This document shows, one piece after another, positions 26,968-35,535 of a DNA stretch of 64,000 nucleotides. The DNA comes from Thermocoleostomius sinensis A174. GTDB lineage: Bacteria > Cyanobacteriota > Cyanobacteriia > Elainellales > Elainellaceae. The position numbers and the translations under genes were made by a program. The DNA is taken from positions 1,403,026 through 1,467,025 of the forward strand of contig NZ_CP113797.1 of NCBI RefSeq assembly GCF_026802175.1, written 5' to 3'. The notes beneath the pieces were generated by a model. It saw only the letters and a program-made list of their open reading frames with translations, had not been told where the DNA came from and did not search any database. Numbering within the stretch: the first letter of the stretch is position 1; each line of letters begins with the position of its first letter.

Positions 26968-28173
26968 ATGATCACGGGTATAATCGCAACGGTTTTAGGA
27001 ATACTTGTAACTATTAGTCCGCTGCAACTGGTTTTAGGATGGCAGTTTCCCTTCCTACAAGGAGGAATGACAGCGGGGAACGGCTCAAACCAGCCAGTCG
27101 CAGAGCAACTTGCTTCACCCCAACTCGTGGCACAAGCCCCGATCGCCCGCAGTAACAGCTTTGTCGCCGCTGCGGTCAATCGGGTGGGGAATGCCGTCGT
27201 ACGGATTGATACCGAGCGCACCATCACTCGCAGCCCGGATGCATTTTTGAGTGATCCATTCTTTCGTCGCTTCTTTGGAGATGTGCCCATCCAACCCTAT
27301 GAAGAGCGTCTACAAGGGCAGGGATCTGGCTTTATTGTGGATGGCAATGGCACAATTTTGACCAATGCGCATGTGGTAGAGGATGCCGATCGCGTGACGG
27401 TATCGCTCAAAGACGGGCGTAAGTTTGACGGTACCGTTGTTGGCGTGGATGAAGTCACAGATCTAGCCGTTGTCAAAATCGAGGTGCGCGGCGAAGGGTT
27501 GCCCACAGCAACGTTAGGGGATTCCGACAGTGTGCAAGTAGGGGATTGGGCGATCGCCGTTGGCAACCCATTGGGGTTAGACAATACGGTCACCCTAGGA
27601 ATTGTCAGTACGCTGAATCGATCGAGTTCGTTGGTGGGCATTCCCGATAAGCGTGTTGATTTTATTCAAACCGATGCCGCCATTAATCCAGGTAATTCCG
27701 GTGGCCCTCTGTTGAACGAACAAGGAGAAGTTATTGGCATTAACACTGCCATCCGTGCCAACGCGATGGGAATTGGGTTTGCCATTCCTATCAACAAGGC
27801 AAAGCAGATTATGCCGATTTTAGAGCGAGGAGAACAGGTTTCTCACCCCTACTTGGGTGTGCAAATTGCTACCCTCACTCCTGATGTGGCTAAGCGTAAC
27901 AACGAAGATCCCAATGCTACTGTGATGCTCCCGGAAATCAACGGTGTATTGGTGGTGGGGGTTGTGCCTAACTCACCCGCTGCCTCAGCCGGGATTCGCC
28001 GAGGGGATGTGATCACAGAAATTAATGGTCAACCGGTCACCAGTGCCGATCGCCTGCAACGATTAGTGGATCAAACCCAAGTGGGGCAATCACTCCAGGT
28101 GACGCTCAGACGAGGCGATCGAACTCAACGCTTATCGGTGCGCACGGCTGATCTTCAGCAAGCGAATCGCTAG
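26968..28173 (+). CDS. HtrA/Deg-type serine protease
   Basis: A trypsin-like periplasmic or thylakoid-lumen protease of the cyanobacterial HhoA/HhoB/HtrA group. The catalytic triad is visible in TNAHVVED (His), TDLAVVKIE (Asp) and [10 protein letters not shown] (Ser). One C-terminal PDZ domain ([24 protein letters not shown]) follows. The N-terminal hydrophobic stretch ([17 protein letters not shown]) is a membrane anchor or signal. I favour ATG at 26968 (401 residues) over TTG at 26944. The exact paralogue cannot be decided from sequence alone. It is followed by convergent murJ. Confidence 0.93.
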   Translation: MITGIIATVLGILVTISPLQLVLGWQFPFLQGGMTAGNGSNQPVAEQLASPQLVAQAPIARSNSFVAAAVNRVGNAVVRIDTERTITRSPDAFLSDPFFRRFFGDVPIQPYEERLQGQGSGFIVDGNGTILTNAHVVEDADRVTVSLKDGRKFDGTVVGVDEVTDLAVVKIEVRGEGLPTATLGDSDSVQVGDWAIAVGNPLGLDNTVTLGIVSTLNRSSSLVGIPDKRVDFIQTDAAINPGNSGGPLLNEQGEVIGINTAIRANAMGIGFAIPINKAKQIMPILERGEQVSHPYLGVQIATLTPDVAKRNNEDPNATVMLPEINGVLVVGVVPNSPAASAGIRRGDVITEINGQPVTSADRLQRLVDQTQVGQSLQVTLRRGDRTQRLSVRTADLQQANR

Positions 28174-28246
28174 CAATGTCTAGATGGGCAGGTTTTGCAG
28201 AGACCAAAGGATCAGTTTCGAGGGTGGCTCTGCTGAACGCTGCCCC

Positions 28247-29866
28247 TTAGGCCGATCGTCCAAATCGTTGACGTAGGCGAGTGACGAGTTGATCGACCTC
28301 TGGTAATTGCATCTGCATCGCAATCAGGGCAAACACAAGCAGTCCAACCGTCCCTGCTACAACAAGCTGCAACAGTTGAACGAAAAACCCTTCAGTGCCC
28401 AAGCCTCGCTGAAGCGCAAAGAGGGTGCCCCAACTGGCCAGTCCTGTTACGACACTGCCCAGCCCCAACCCCCCGATCGGCAAGCCCCATTCTTGTAAGG
28501 GCAGACCATGCAGTTTACGGTTCAACACGGTTAGCAACCACACAGTTGAGATGATGTTGACCCCCACTGTTGCCAGCACCAATCCCGCCGCACCAAAGGG
28601 ACGAATCAACAGATAGTCCAGCAACGCATTGAGAAAAATGTTGATGACGCTGATGCGGAACGGGGTGTCAGCATCCCCCAGGGCATAAAACACTCGTACC
28701 AGCACATCTCGCGCTAAGTAAACAAACATGCCGATCGAATAGGCAATCAGCACACTGGTGACAATCTGTGAGGCCTCCTGATCGAAGGCATAGCGCTCAT
28801 ACACCACCCGCACGATCGGAAGTGCCAGGGCAATGATGATTGCTCCTAGCGGCAGCATCGTGATTGCGGTCATCACTAGTCCTTGGCGAATGCGGAGTTT
28901 CAGTTCTTCCCAATGCTCTGGGGCAGCTAGGCGCGAAAAGACGGGTAGAAACGGCACTAGAATCATGTTAGAGATGATGCCAACTGGAGTTTGCACCAGT
29001 AAATTGGCATAGCCCAAGGCCGCCGCTGCTTGTGGAATAAAGGAGGCAAAAAACAAATCGGTGTAGACATTAATTTGGGTCATGCCAGACGACAGCGTAG
29101 CCGGGCCCATCAGCCGCACCGTTTCTTTGACGCCCGATCGATTAAAGTCAAACCGCAATCGCAATCGCCCTAAGCCCGATCGCCACTGGGCGGGAACCTG
29201 GACCAACCACTGCAATATCGCGCCAGCTAGGGTGCCCCACGCTAAAATTTGCCCGCCTAACAGGCTATACTCTGGAGAAATTAAGTCTTGCCCTACAAAC
29301 AGCAATAATCCGCCCAGGCCCACTAAGACTGTCACACTAGATAACAAAGGGCTAATGGACGGTAGCCAATATTGATCATCGGCATTCAGCACACCAAACC
29401 CAATCCCAATCAATCCAGCAAACAGTGCCATCGGGGCCATAATCCGGAGTTGCTGCACTGCAATGGCCTTGGTTTCTAACCCAGTAGCGGTTTGGCCAAG
29501 CCCGGGAGCCACTAAATCAATGAGTGGGTCGGCGAATAGAATCAACAGGGCTGTGGCCAGGATCAACACGCCGCCTACGAGGGTAGAAATTGTCTCAATG
29601 AGGGGAGCAATCTCTTCGCGTTTGCGCTTAGAAACAACACTGACGATTGCACTGTGAAACGGGCCATTAATGCCTCCCAATAGCACAAAGAAAAAGCTGG
29701 GGATAACGTAGGCATAGTTGTAGGCATCTGCCACAACCCCGACCCCAAAGGCAGCGGCGATTGCCTGTTGACGAAATAGCCCAAACAGTTTGCTGAGCAA
29801 GGTGGCAGCGGCAACAATGCCCGCAATACCAACCAGCGATCGGGAGTTTTTTTTGGCGTCAGACAC
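28247..29866 (-). CDS. murJ: Lipid II flippase MurJ
   Basis: MurJ (MviN) moves lipid II across the inner membrane for peptidoglycan synthesis. The 539 residues show about 14 hydrophobic segments, the N-terminal LLSKLFGLFRQQAIAAAFG with the functional arginine, NYAYVIPSFFFVLLGGINGP, and DVLVRVFYALGDADTPFRIS with the conserved Arg and Asp residues of the cavity. Length and motif order are normal. It is followed on the same strand, 76 bases upstream, by the mgdA-radical SAM pair. Confidence 0.95.
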   Translation of the reverse strand: MSDAKKNSRSLVGIAGIVAAATLLSKLFGLFRQQAIAAAFGVGVVADAYNYAYVIPSFFFVLLGGINGPFHSAIVSVVSKRKREEIAPLIETISTLVGGVLILATALLILFADPLIDLVAPGLGQTATGLETKAIAVQQLRIMAPMALFAGLIGIGFGVLNADDQYWLPSISPLLSSVTVLVGLGGLLLFVGQDLISPEYSLLGGQILAWGTLAGAILQWLVQVPAQWRSGLGRLRLRFDFNRSGVKETVRLMGPATLSSGMTQINVYTDLFFASFIPQAAAALGYANLLVQTPVGIISNMILVPFLPVFSRLAAPEHWEELKLRIRQGLVMTAITMLPLGAIIIALALPIVRVVYERYAFDQEASQIVTSVLIAYSIGMFVYLARDVLVRVFYALGDADTPFRISVINIFLNALLDYLLIRPFGAAGLVLATVGVNIISTVWLLTVLNRKLHGLPLQEWGLPIGGLGLGSVVTGLASWGTLFALQRGLGTEGFFVQLLQLVVAGTVGLLVFALIAMQMQLPEVDQLVTRLRQRFGRSA

Positions 29867-29942
29867 GGATTCTTGGAGAATGGGTTACAGCGTTAGTCTA
29901 CATCCACAGAAGCCGAAATCATCGCGGATTATGGATTTCGAC

Positions 29943-31463
29943 CTAGCTTTGATCCTCTACAATATCCAGCCAGACGTCATCTGAGCCATGATGCACAGTC
30001 TTCACCCATTTCAGGCGTTTGGGACGCACAGCCATCCGAGCCGTTGTGCTGGCCATGACAGGCAACCAGTGCAGCATATACAGCGAACCCAACACCGCTT
30101 GAAACACGGCATGGTCTAAGCGGCGAGGCAGTTTTCGCGCCAGTTGGCTCTGTGTGCGTCCGGCTCTGGTGCGCCGCATACCAATCACCATTCCCACCAT
30201 CGAAAACATCACCATGAGGCTAGTGGCAGGGGCCAGCATCGGAGGACTGCTGCGAGCTACTGCCATCACAAAATCGGGAACCGCAGCAGTGGGTAACAAA
30301 TATTGCGTAATCCAGAATACTAGCAAATCCATCGTTTTGGCGGTGCCCATGCGGTTCCGCAGAATCAATCGCCAGTAGTCTAAATAGCGCTGGTAGCCAC
30401 CTTCAGCCCAACGGTTGCGCTGATGCCATAGCCCGATCGCATTCGTCACACCTTCTTCGGCCACCGCTGGCAGCATCAGAAAATCAATGTCCCAATGATC
30501 AAGATGGAGACGAATCGTCAGATCCAGATCGTCGGTGATCGTTTCCTCGTTCCAACCGCCACAACCTTCTAACGCTGTGCGCCGCACAAACTGGCCGTTG
30601 CCCCGTAGTTCACCAATGCCGCCGATCGCAATGCGCTGTTGTTGGAAGTAGCTATCCAGCGCCATTTCAGCCGCCTGCCCCCTCACCCAAAGATTCGAAG
30701 ATTGGGGATGATTTGGATCGAGGGCCTGCGACACTGCTTTTTGCACCTGTACCGCACCCACTTGCTCTCGCTGAAACAGGGGCATCACTCGTCGCAGCAG
30801 ATCTTTGGGCACTTGAGCATCCGCATCGAATACCGCAATAATATCGCTTTGGGTTTGCCCCCAGACCTGATTGAGTGCACCTGACTTGCCCCCTTGCGCA
30901 TTGGCTGGACGTACCACTACATTTAGCTGCTGATAATCCCGCTGAAGCCGATCGAGAATCAGCGGTGTGCGATCGGTGCTATTATCGTCAATCACCCACA
31001 GGTCATAGCGGCTAGCCGGGTAATCGAGATGGCATAAATCTTCTACCAAGGATGCAATCACGGCTTCTTCATTTTTGGCGGCCACCAGCAGCGACACATA
31101 GGGATAATCGTCTGGATTGTCGCTTGACAGCGGCTCTGGTACAGGAATTGGCCGAGCAAACATCACCCGCAGCACATGTAGCCCTAATAAGGTTGTCAGT
31201 CCCAGCGCAAACCAACTGCCCCAGGACACTAAGTGTAGGGCCACCGTACTGCTCCAAATCATGGTGAGTGCGATCGCTGCCTTGCGCCGCCGACCACCAT
31301 AGCCGCGACTAAACGGACTGATGGTCTCGGCATCCGGCTCAATCAGTGTTTCTTCAGACAAGAGAGACTCGGATAATAGAGAATCAGACAAGTTAGACAG
31401 GAGTGAGTTGATTGGCAACTGTTCGTTGCAAGAATCGCTTTCGCGCCAGGAATTCTCCGGCAT
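29943..31463 (-). CDS. mgdA: Beta-monoglucosyldiacylglycerol synthase (GT2)
   Basis: The protein matches cyanobacterial MgdA (Synechocystis sll1377), which transfers glucose from UDP-glucose to diacylglycerol, the first step to galactolipids of the thylakoid membrane. Processive GT2 motifs are WVIDDNSTDRTPL, FDADAQV, ITDDLDL and the QxxRW-type HQRNRWAEGG. MgdA-specific segments include IAIGGIGELRGNGQFVRR and YLDYWRLILRNRMG. Hydrophobic segments flank the catalytic domain at both ends. The N-terminal 50 residues are Ser/Leu/Glu-rich, and their codons overlap the upstream radical SAM gene by 71 bases; a later start would remove the overlap but loses the ATG. Confidence 0.85.
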   Translation of the reverse strand: MPENSWRESDSCNEQLPINSLLSNLSDSLLSESLLSEETLIEPDAETISPFSRGYGGRRRKAAIALTMIWSSTVALHLVSWGSWFALGLTTLLGLHVLRVMFARPIPVPEPLSSDNPDDYPYVSLLVAAKNEEAVIASLVEDLCHLDYPASRYDLWVIDDNSTDRTPLILDRLQRDYQQLNVVVRPANAQGGKSGALNQVWGQTQSDIIAVFDADAQVPKDLLRRVMPLFQREQVGAVQVQKAVSQALDPNHPQSSNLWVRGQAAEMALDSYFQQQRIAIGGIGELRGNGQFVRRTALEGCGGWNEETITDDLDLTIRLHLDHWDIDFLMLPAVAEEGVTNAIGLWHQRNRWAEGGYQRYLDYWRLILRNRMGTAKTMDLLVFWITQYLLPTAAVPDFVMAVARSSPPMLAPATSLMVMFSMVGMVIGMRRTRAGRTQSQLARKLPRRLDHAVFQAVLGSLYMLHWLPVMASTTARMAVRPKRLKWVKTVHHGSDDVWLDIVEDQS

Positions 31464-32391
31464 AGGTCATTTGATTGAGGAACCAATATTTATCAACACC
31501 CATGAAGAAGCTGGGGATGAGGTAACACCAAACCGTACAGCTTTCACATACAGACAGCTTGCCCTGAGATTGACGATAGGCGTCCACTTTTTCAGATTCG
31601 CGATATAGTTCATACAATCGCCCGTTAATAGGCATGGCGTCTTGAGCAAAGTGGTAGCAGGGCAGCAGTAGCTCATCATGTGGGGAGATGGCAATGACCG
31701 CATCCACCGCTTTACAACGAGGATTTTGGGGATTATTACCACCTGCCTCGATGAAGGCCAGTGCAGCCTTATTGTAACCAACATTGCGATACCGCTTGGC
31801 AGTCAATTCGATCGCTTCGGCAATTTCTGGTGTGGGATTTTTCTTCGAGTTGTAGTTGCTGTGAGCCGTAAATGCGGGGTTTAGCCACACTCGTGCTCTC
31901 AATTGCTGGGCAAACTCTGCAACTTCACCAATGCGGTGATAATTTTGGGCTGTCACAGTATGATTTAATACAGGGTATTCGCCCAGCGACTGAGCTAGCT
32001 TCACCGACTCAACGAGCGTATCGAAGATCTTAGTGCCGCGTGATTGATCATGCGTTTCTGCATCGGCTCCATCCAGAGAGAAGTTGAGAAAATCAACTAA
32101 GCCTTGTAGTGATTTCGCCTTTCTGGGGTAGAGGATGGTGTTGGTGGTGAGGCTTGTTAGAAACCCCAGCCGCTTGGCTTCTGTATAGATTTCAGCTACA
32201 TCAGCCCGCAGCAATGGTTCTCCCCCGGTGAAGTCTACATACTTCACACCCAACCGGCGTAGATCATGCAAATTGTGCTGAATAGTTTCAAAACTAGCTT
32301 CTTGCTTAGGTTCCAATGCCCAAATATCGCAGAAGTGACAGCGAGCATTGCAGCGATAGGTAAGGTAGTAGTTTGCAACTAGGGGTGCCAT
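31393..32391 (-). CDS. Radical SAM protein with C-terminal SPASM-like cysteines
   Basis: A 332-residue radical SAM enzyme. CNARCHFC (about residues 14-21) is the CxxxCxxC ligand set for the SAM-cleaving 4Fe-4S cluster, with the FTGGEPLL motif that contacts SAM. Further cysteines occur in NPRCKAVDA, LLPCYHF and the C-terminal CESCTVWC, as in SPASM/Twitch-type enzymes that bind a second cluster. The substrate is not evident. It overlaps the following mgdA gene by 71 bases, so the two are almost certainly co-transcribed. Confidence 0.82.
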   Translation of the reverse strand: MAPLVANYYLTYRCNARCHFCDIWALEPKQEASFETIQHNLHDLRRLGVKYVDFTGGEPLLRADVAEIYTEAKRLGFLTSLTTNTILYPRKAKSLQGLVDFLNFSLDGADAETHDQSRGTKIFDTLVESVKLAQSLGEYPVLNHTVTAQNYHRIGEVAEFAQQLRARVWLNPAFTAHSNYNSKKNPTPEIAEAIELTAKRYRNVGYNKAALAFIEAGGNNPQNPRCKAVDAVIAISPHDELLLPCYHFAQDAMPINGRLYELYRESEKVDAYRQSQGKLSVCESCTVWCYLIPSFFMGVDKYWFLNQMTYAGEFLARKRFLQRTVANQLTPV

Positions 32392-32646
32392 AAGTAAGGG
32401 GTTTACAGACTTTATACTTTATGAGGATGAGTTAAGCGGGGATGAGTGAACCGTAGAGGAAATTCGATAATCCTCTATTGTTTTCATTGATTGTCACTAC
32501 ATTGTCTTTACAACAATATTGCTGATGCGACGACTTGAATGAGCGGTAACTGACACAAAGGTTGAAGTTAGTTTACCAATCTCCGGTCGCTGACGGGGAG
32601 GAATTTAGAAAATCTGATGTATGCAAAGCTGCCGGAATGAGTGATT

Positions 32647-33600
32647 CTAAGCATTCAGCGCTGGGGCATTGGCAGCATCGATCGCCACCTTCTGCATCCA
32701 CAAGTCACGATTGGCACGGCTAACTTGCTTCAGTGTGTCCAAAAAGGCATAGACAGCGGGCGGGTGCAGTGCATTCGCTAAAACCGCCGATCGAATCACT
32801 CGTTCTAGCCGAACAGGCAGCGGATACACTCGCGCCTCGGGGGGCAGGGGTTCGGCGGCCAGTCGAGCCATGATTGTTGCTCCTAAGCCTTGCATCACCA
32901 TACCAACGATCGTCGAGTCTTCCTGAATGTGATAGGCGGCGTCGATCGATTGTTTCAGTTGAGCTAAGTGCTTGCGAATCAAGCTAGAACAGTAATCGCC
33001 TTGGGGCGGCATGATTAGAGGGTAACTCATCAACTGCTCCCAGGTGAGATGATGGTCTGGTACTTCTGCATTGGGCGGCAACAGGGCCACGTATTCATCG
33101 CGCATCACTTCCCACGTTTGCAGATCTTCCGCAGGCGGCATACAAATTAGCCCAATATCGGCACGCCCTTCCCGCAAGCACTGTTCCACTTTATCATCAC
33201 CACGATATTCCAAGAGCGTGACACTAATGCCCGGAAACCGTTGACGAAATTGCGCAATAACTCCTGGCAAAAGGTGCGTACCAGCACTACGGAATGAAAC
33301 CAGCCGTACATGGCCGCCCTGCAATCCTTTGGAGAGTTGCGCTTCTTTGCCAATCACCTCGACTAATCCCAAAATTTCTTGAGCATGACAGACAATTTGT
33401 TCTCCGATCGGCGTCAACGTTGCCCCATGACGACCGCGAGATACTAACACTACGCCCAATTCTTCTTCTAGACTGGCGATCGCATGACTGATGGCTGACT
33501 GAGATACTTGAAGATGGAGGGCCGCTTCACTGAAATTGCCGTGCTTGGCTACTGCTATGAGCGATCGAAGTTGAGAAAGTTTAATCGCTTCTAAATTCAT
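32647..33600 (-). CDS. LysR-family regulator, copy 1
   Basis: A 317-residue LysR-type transcription factor. The N-terminal winged helix-turn-helix (LSQLRSLIAVAKHGNFSEAA, then VSQSAISHAIASLEEELG) and the PBP2-like effector domain (VRLVSFRSAGTHLLPGVIAQF) are complete. It shares most of its N-terminal domain with the upstream copy at 33667-34575, separated by 66 bases, so the pair arose by tandem duplication. The regulated genes and effector are unknown; neither copy is divergent from an obvious target. Confidence 0.9.
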   Translation of the reverse strand: MNLEAIKLSQLRSLIAVAKHGNFSEAALHLQVSQSAISHAIASLEEELGVVLVSRGRHGATLTPIGEQIVCHAQEILGLVEVIGKEAQLSKGLQGGHVRLVSFRSAGTHLLPGVIAQFRQRFPGISVTLLEYRGDDKVEQCLREGRADIGLICMPPAEDLQTWEVMRDEYVALLPPNAEVPDHHLTWEQLMSYPLIMPPQGDYCSSLIRKHLAQLKQSIDAAYHIQEDSTIVGMVMQGLGATIMARLAAEPLPPEARVYPLPVRLERVIRSAVLANALHPPAVYAFLDTLKQVSRANRDLWMQKVAIDAANAPALNA

Positions 33601-33666
33601 GAACTCAACCTGCTTGAATATCCGTCGTCAAACGCTGCTACTTCTAAGTTCGGTTGATGGGAGGTC

Positions 33667-34575
33667 TTAAGCTGCTGTCAATTGCCCTCGCTGACTCATC
33701 TCCTTCAGAGTATCTAGGAAGGCATAAACGGCGGGTGATTGCAAGGCCTCTGCCAAAATTGCCACACCGATAATCCGCTCCAAGGGATTCGGTAAGCTCC
33801 GTTTTTGAATGCCAACGGGAATCGGCTCAGCCGCTAGCCGTGGAATAATACCTACCCCTAACCCCTGCCGAATCATGCTGACGATCGTGGAGTCTTCTCG
33901 CACTTCGTACGTGGGCTTTAGTGATTTACCTAAGGCAGTTAAGTGATGCAGAAACAACTCTCGACACGAATCGCCTTCAGGCGACAAGATCAGCGGATAG
34001 GTGCTGAGGTCTTCCCATGTCAACGGCTCGTGGATCACCTGATAGTTGGGTGGAATTAGCACCAAATACTCATCACGCAAAATTTCCCAACTGCGAAACT
34101 CCTCCGAAGTCGGCAACAGAGTAATGCCAATATCTGCTCGCCCGTCGCGTAGATCTTGCTCTACTGCTACACAGCCTGGAAATTCGTTGAGGACAATGCC
34201 GATTGCTGGGAACCGTTCGCGAAAGACGGCAATGACACTAGGCAATACATGGGTAGCCACACTGCGAAAGGAGGCAATTCGCACGGCTCCTCCCTGCAAG
34301 CCTTTGGCCAAATTGGCTTCTTTGCCCAACTCATCGAGCGATCGCAAAATATTGTGAGCATGAATTAACACCCTTTCTCCAACAGGCGTGAGTGTAGCTC
34401 CGTGGCGTCCTCGTGACAACAGCACCACGCCCAGTTCTTGCTCTAGGGCAGCAATGGCATGACTAACAGCCGACTGAGAGACCGACAACTGTAACCCAGC
34501 CTCACCAAAATTGCCGCACTCGGCCACCGCTACCAATGCCCGTAATTGGGATAACTTGACATGTTCCAAATTCAT
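33667..34575 (-). CDS. LysR-family regulator, copy 2
   Basis: A 302-residue paralogue of the next gene downstream. MNLEHVKLSQLRALVAVAEC and VSQSAVSHAIAALEQELGVV mark the DNA-binding part, and VRIASFRSVATHVLPSVIAVF the start of the effector domain. Differences concentrate in the effector domain (for example GCVAVEQDLRDGRADIGITLL here against GDDKVEQCLREGRADIGLICM in copy 1), suggesting the two respond to different ligands. It is the promoter-proximal copy, with 553 bases of non-coding DNA upstream. Confidence 0.9.
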   Translation of the reverse strand: MNLEHVKLSQLRALVAVAECGNFGEAGLQLSVSQSAVSHAIAALEQELGVVLLSRGRHGATLTPVGERVLIHAHNILRSLDELGKEANLAKGLQGGAVRIASFRSVATHVLPSVIAVFRERFPAIGIVLNEFPGCVAVEQDLRDGRADIGITLLPTSEEFRSWEILRDEYLVLIPPNYQVIHEPLTWEDLSTYPLILSPEGDSCRELFLHHLTALGKSLKPTYEVREDSTIVSMIRQGLGVGIIPRLAAEPIPVGIQKRSLPNPLERIIGVAILAEALQSPAVYAFLDTLKEMSQRGQLTAA

Positions 34576-35128
34576 CGCCTGTCAACCACCCCTTCAGTTC
34601 AAACAAAGACAGGGAGCGCCTTTATTCTCTCGCACTTGACTTGCAAATGGTGAGTCTATCCTGCAATCTAAGGATGAATTTCTTTCATAGTAATGATGCA
34701 AGAAAGTGTTTGAATGCGCTTAACAAATGTTCTAAATTGGAACTCTGTTGGATTGAGTAGTTGGATTGCTCAATGCTGTTGGGCGATCGAGTCTAGTTGC
34801 AAGTGATTATGCGCAAACTAGGTACTGATAGCCCGCCAAGGCATGTGCTGAAAGTTGAAGCCAAAGTTGAAGCCATTGATTGATTCATTCAATTCATTTT
34901 GAGCCTAGCTTGTGCCATTAGCTACAGGAATCTAGATGGTTTCAGTTGGAGCGATCGACTCATAGGGTCGTGCTTTTGAAAATTATTTTGAAGATTATGC
35001 CTTCAAGTTCTCTACAGTTCTGAAGGGTTGATCCATAGAACAGTGACTAGCAAAATCAACAGGTATTCATCCTCACCATTTGTATCAAAATCAAAACTAA
35101 TTTTTGACATTCTAAGGTACTCGTTTCA
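34576..35128. other. 553-base intergenic region between the LysR pair and a small ORF
   Basis: This divergent intergenic region holds a 12-bp tandem repeat (34851-34874) and AT-rich stretches that could carry promoters in both directions. No ORF with a credible start, no tRNA and no strong terminator is seen. As the upstream region of a LysR pair it is the likely site of autoregulation. Confidence 0.55.
34851..34874. repeat. 12-bp tandem repeat
   Basis: AAAGTTGAAGCC occurs twice without spacing (34851-34862 and 34863-34874). It lies in the upstream region of the LysR pair. Confidence 0.85.
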
Positions 35129-35434
35129 ATGTACGCCCGCATGAAAACATCCAATCATCTTGTTGTGGGATATGCGTTTGAAGAAGCCCTCAATCGTGAA
35201 GCACAAGCCCGCCATCGTTCTGTGGAACGAAACCGCAAATGCAGATTCCACGCTCTACTGAATGCTTGTGGACGAATTCTATTTCACAACGCGGGGGAAC
35301 CACAAATTCGCCAACATATTGATCGCGCTGGCTTCACCTACTGGCAGGTGTATGATCCTCAAACCGATCGATCGCAACAATTCGACAGCGAAACTGAGGT
35401 GCGGCAATGGCTCGATCGGCGGTACTGTATGTAA
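35129..35434 (+). CDS. Small protein of unknown function
   Basis: A 101-residue basic protein, not recognised. The segment RHRSVERNRKCRFHALLNAC is strongly basic. The C-terminal half (HIDRAGFTYWQVYDPQTDRS, ending VRQWLDRRYCM) looks like a compact mixed alpha/beta fold. AAGG precedes the ATG. No signal peptide or membrane segment. It lies about 100 bases upstream of the cobJ fusion on the same strand, but a link to cobalamin is not supported by sequence. Confidence 0.6.
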   Translation: MYARMKTSNHLVVGYAFEEALNREAQARHRSVERNRKCRFHALLNACGRILFHNAGEPQIRQHIDRAGFTYWQVYDPQTDRSQQFDSETEVRQWLDRRYCM

Positions 35435-35535
35435 CTAAATGCGGTCAGCAACTTGTGGGCAAGTTAGAGCATACGTTAAGGTGAAGCGTTGGGTTGATTG
35501 CGACCCTAAATTTCTCTTCTTTCCTGTTCATCGTG

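Noticed and set aside
31052-31302. Plus-strand frames inside mgdA
   Set aside because: They are shadows of the mgdA gene; the minus-strand frame has all GT2 motifs.
34851-34874. A CRISPR-like repeat in the LysR spacer
   Set aside because: Only two adjacent 12-bp copies without spacers; no Cas genes in the window.
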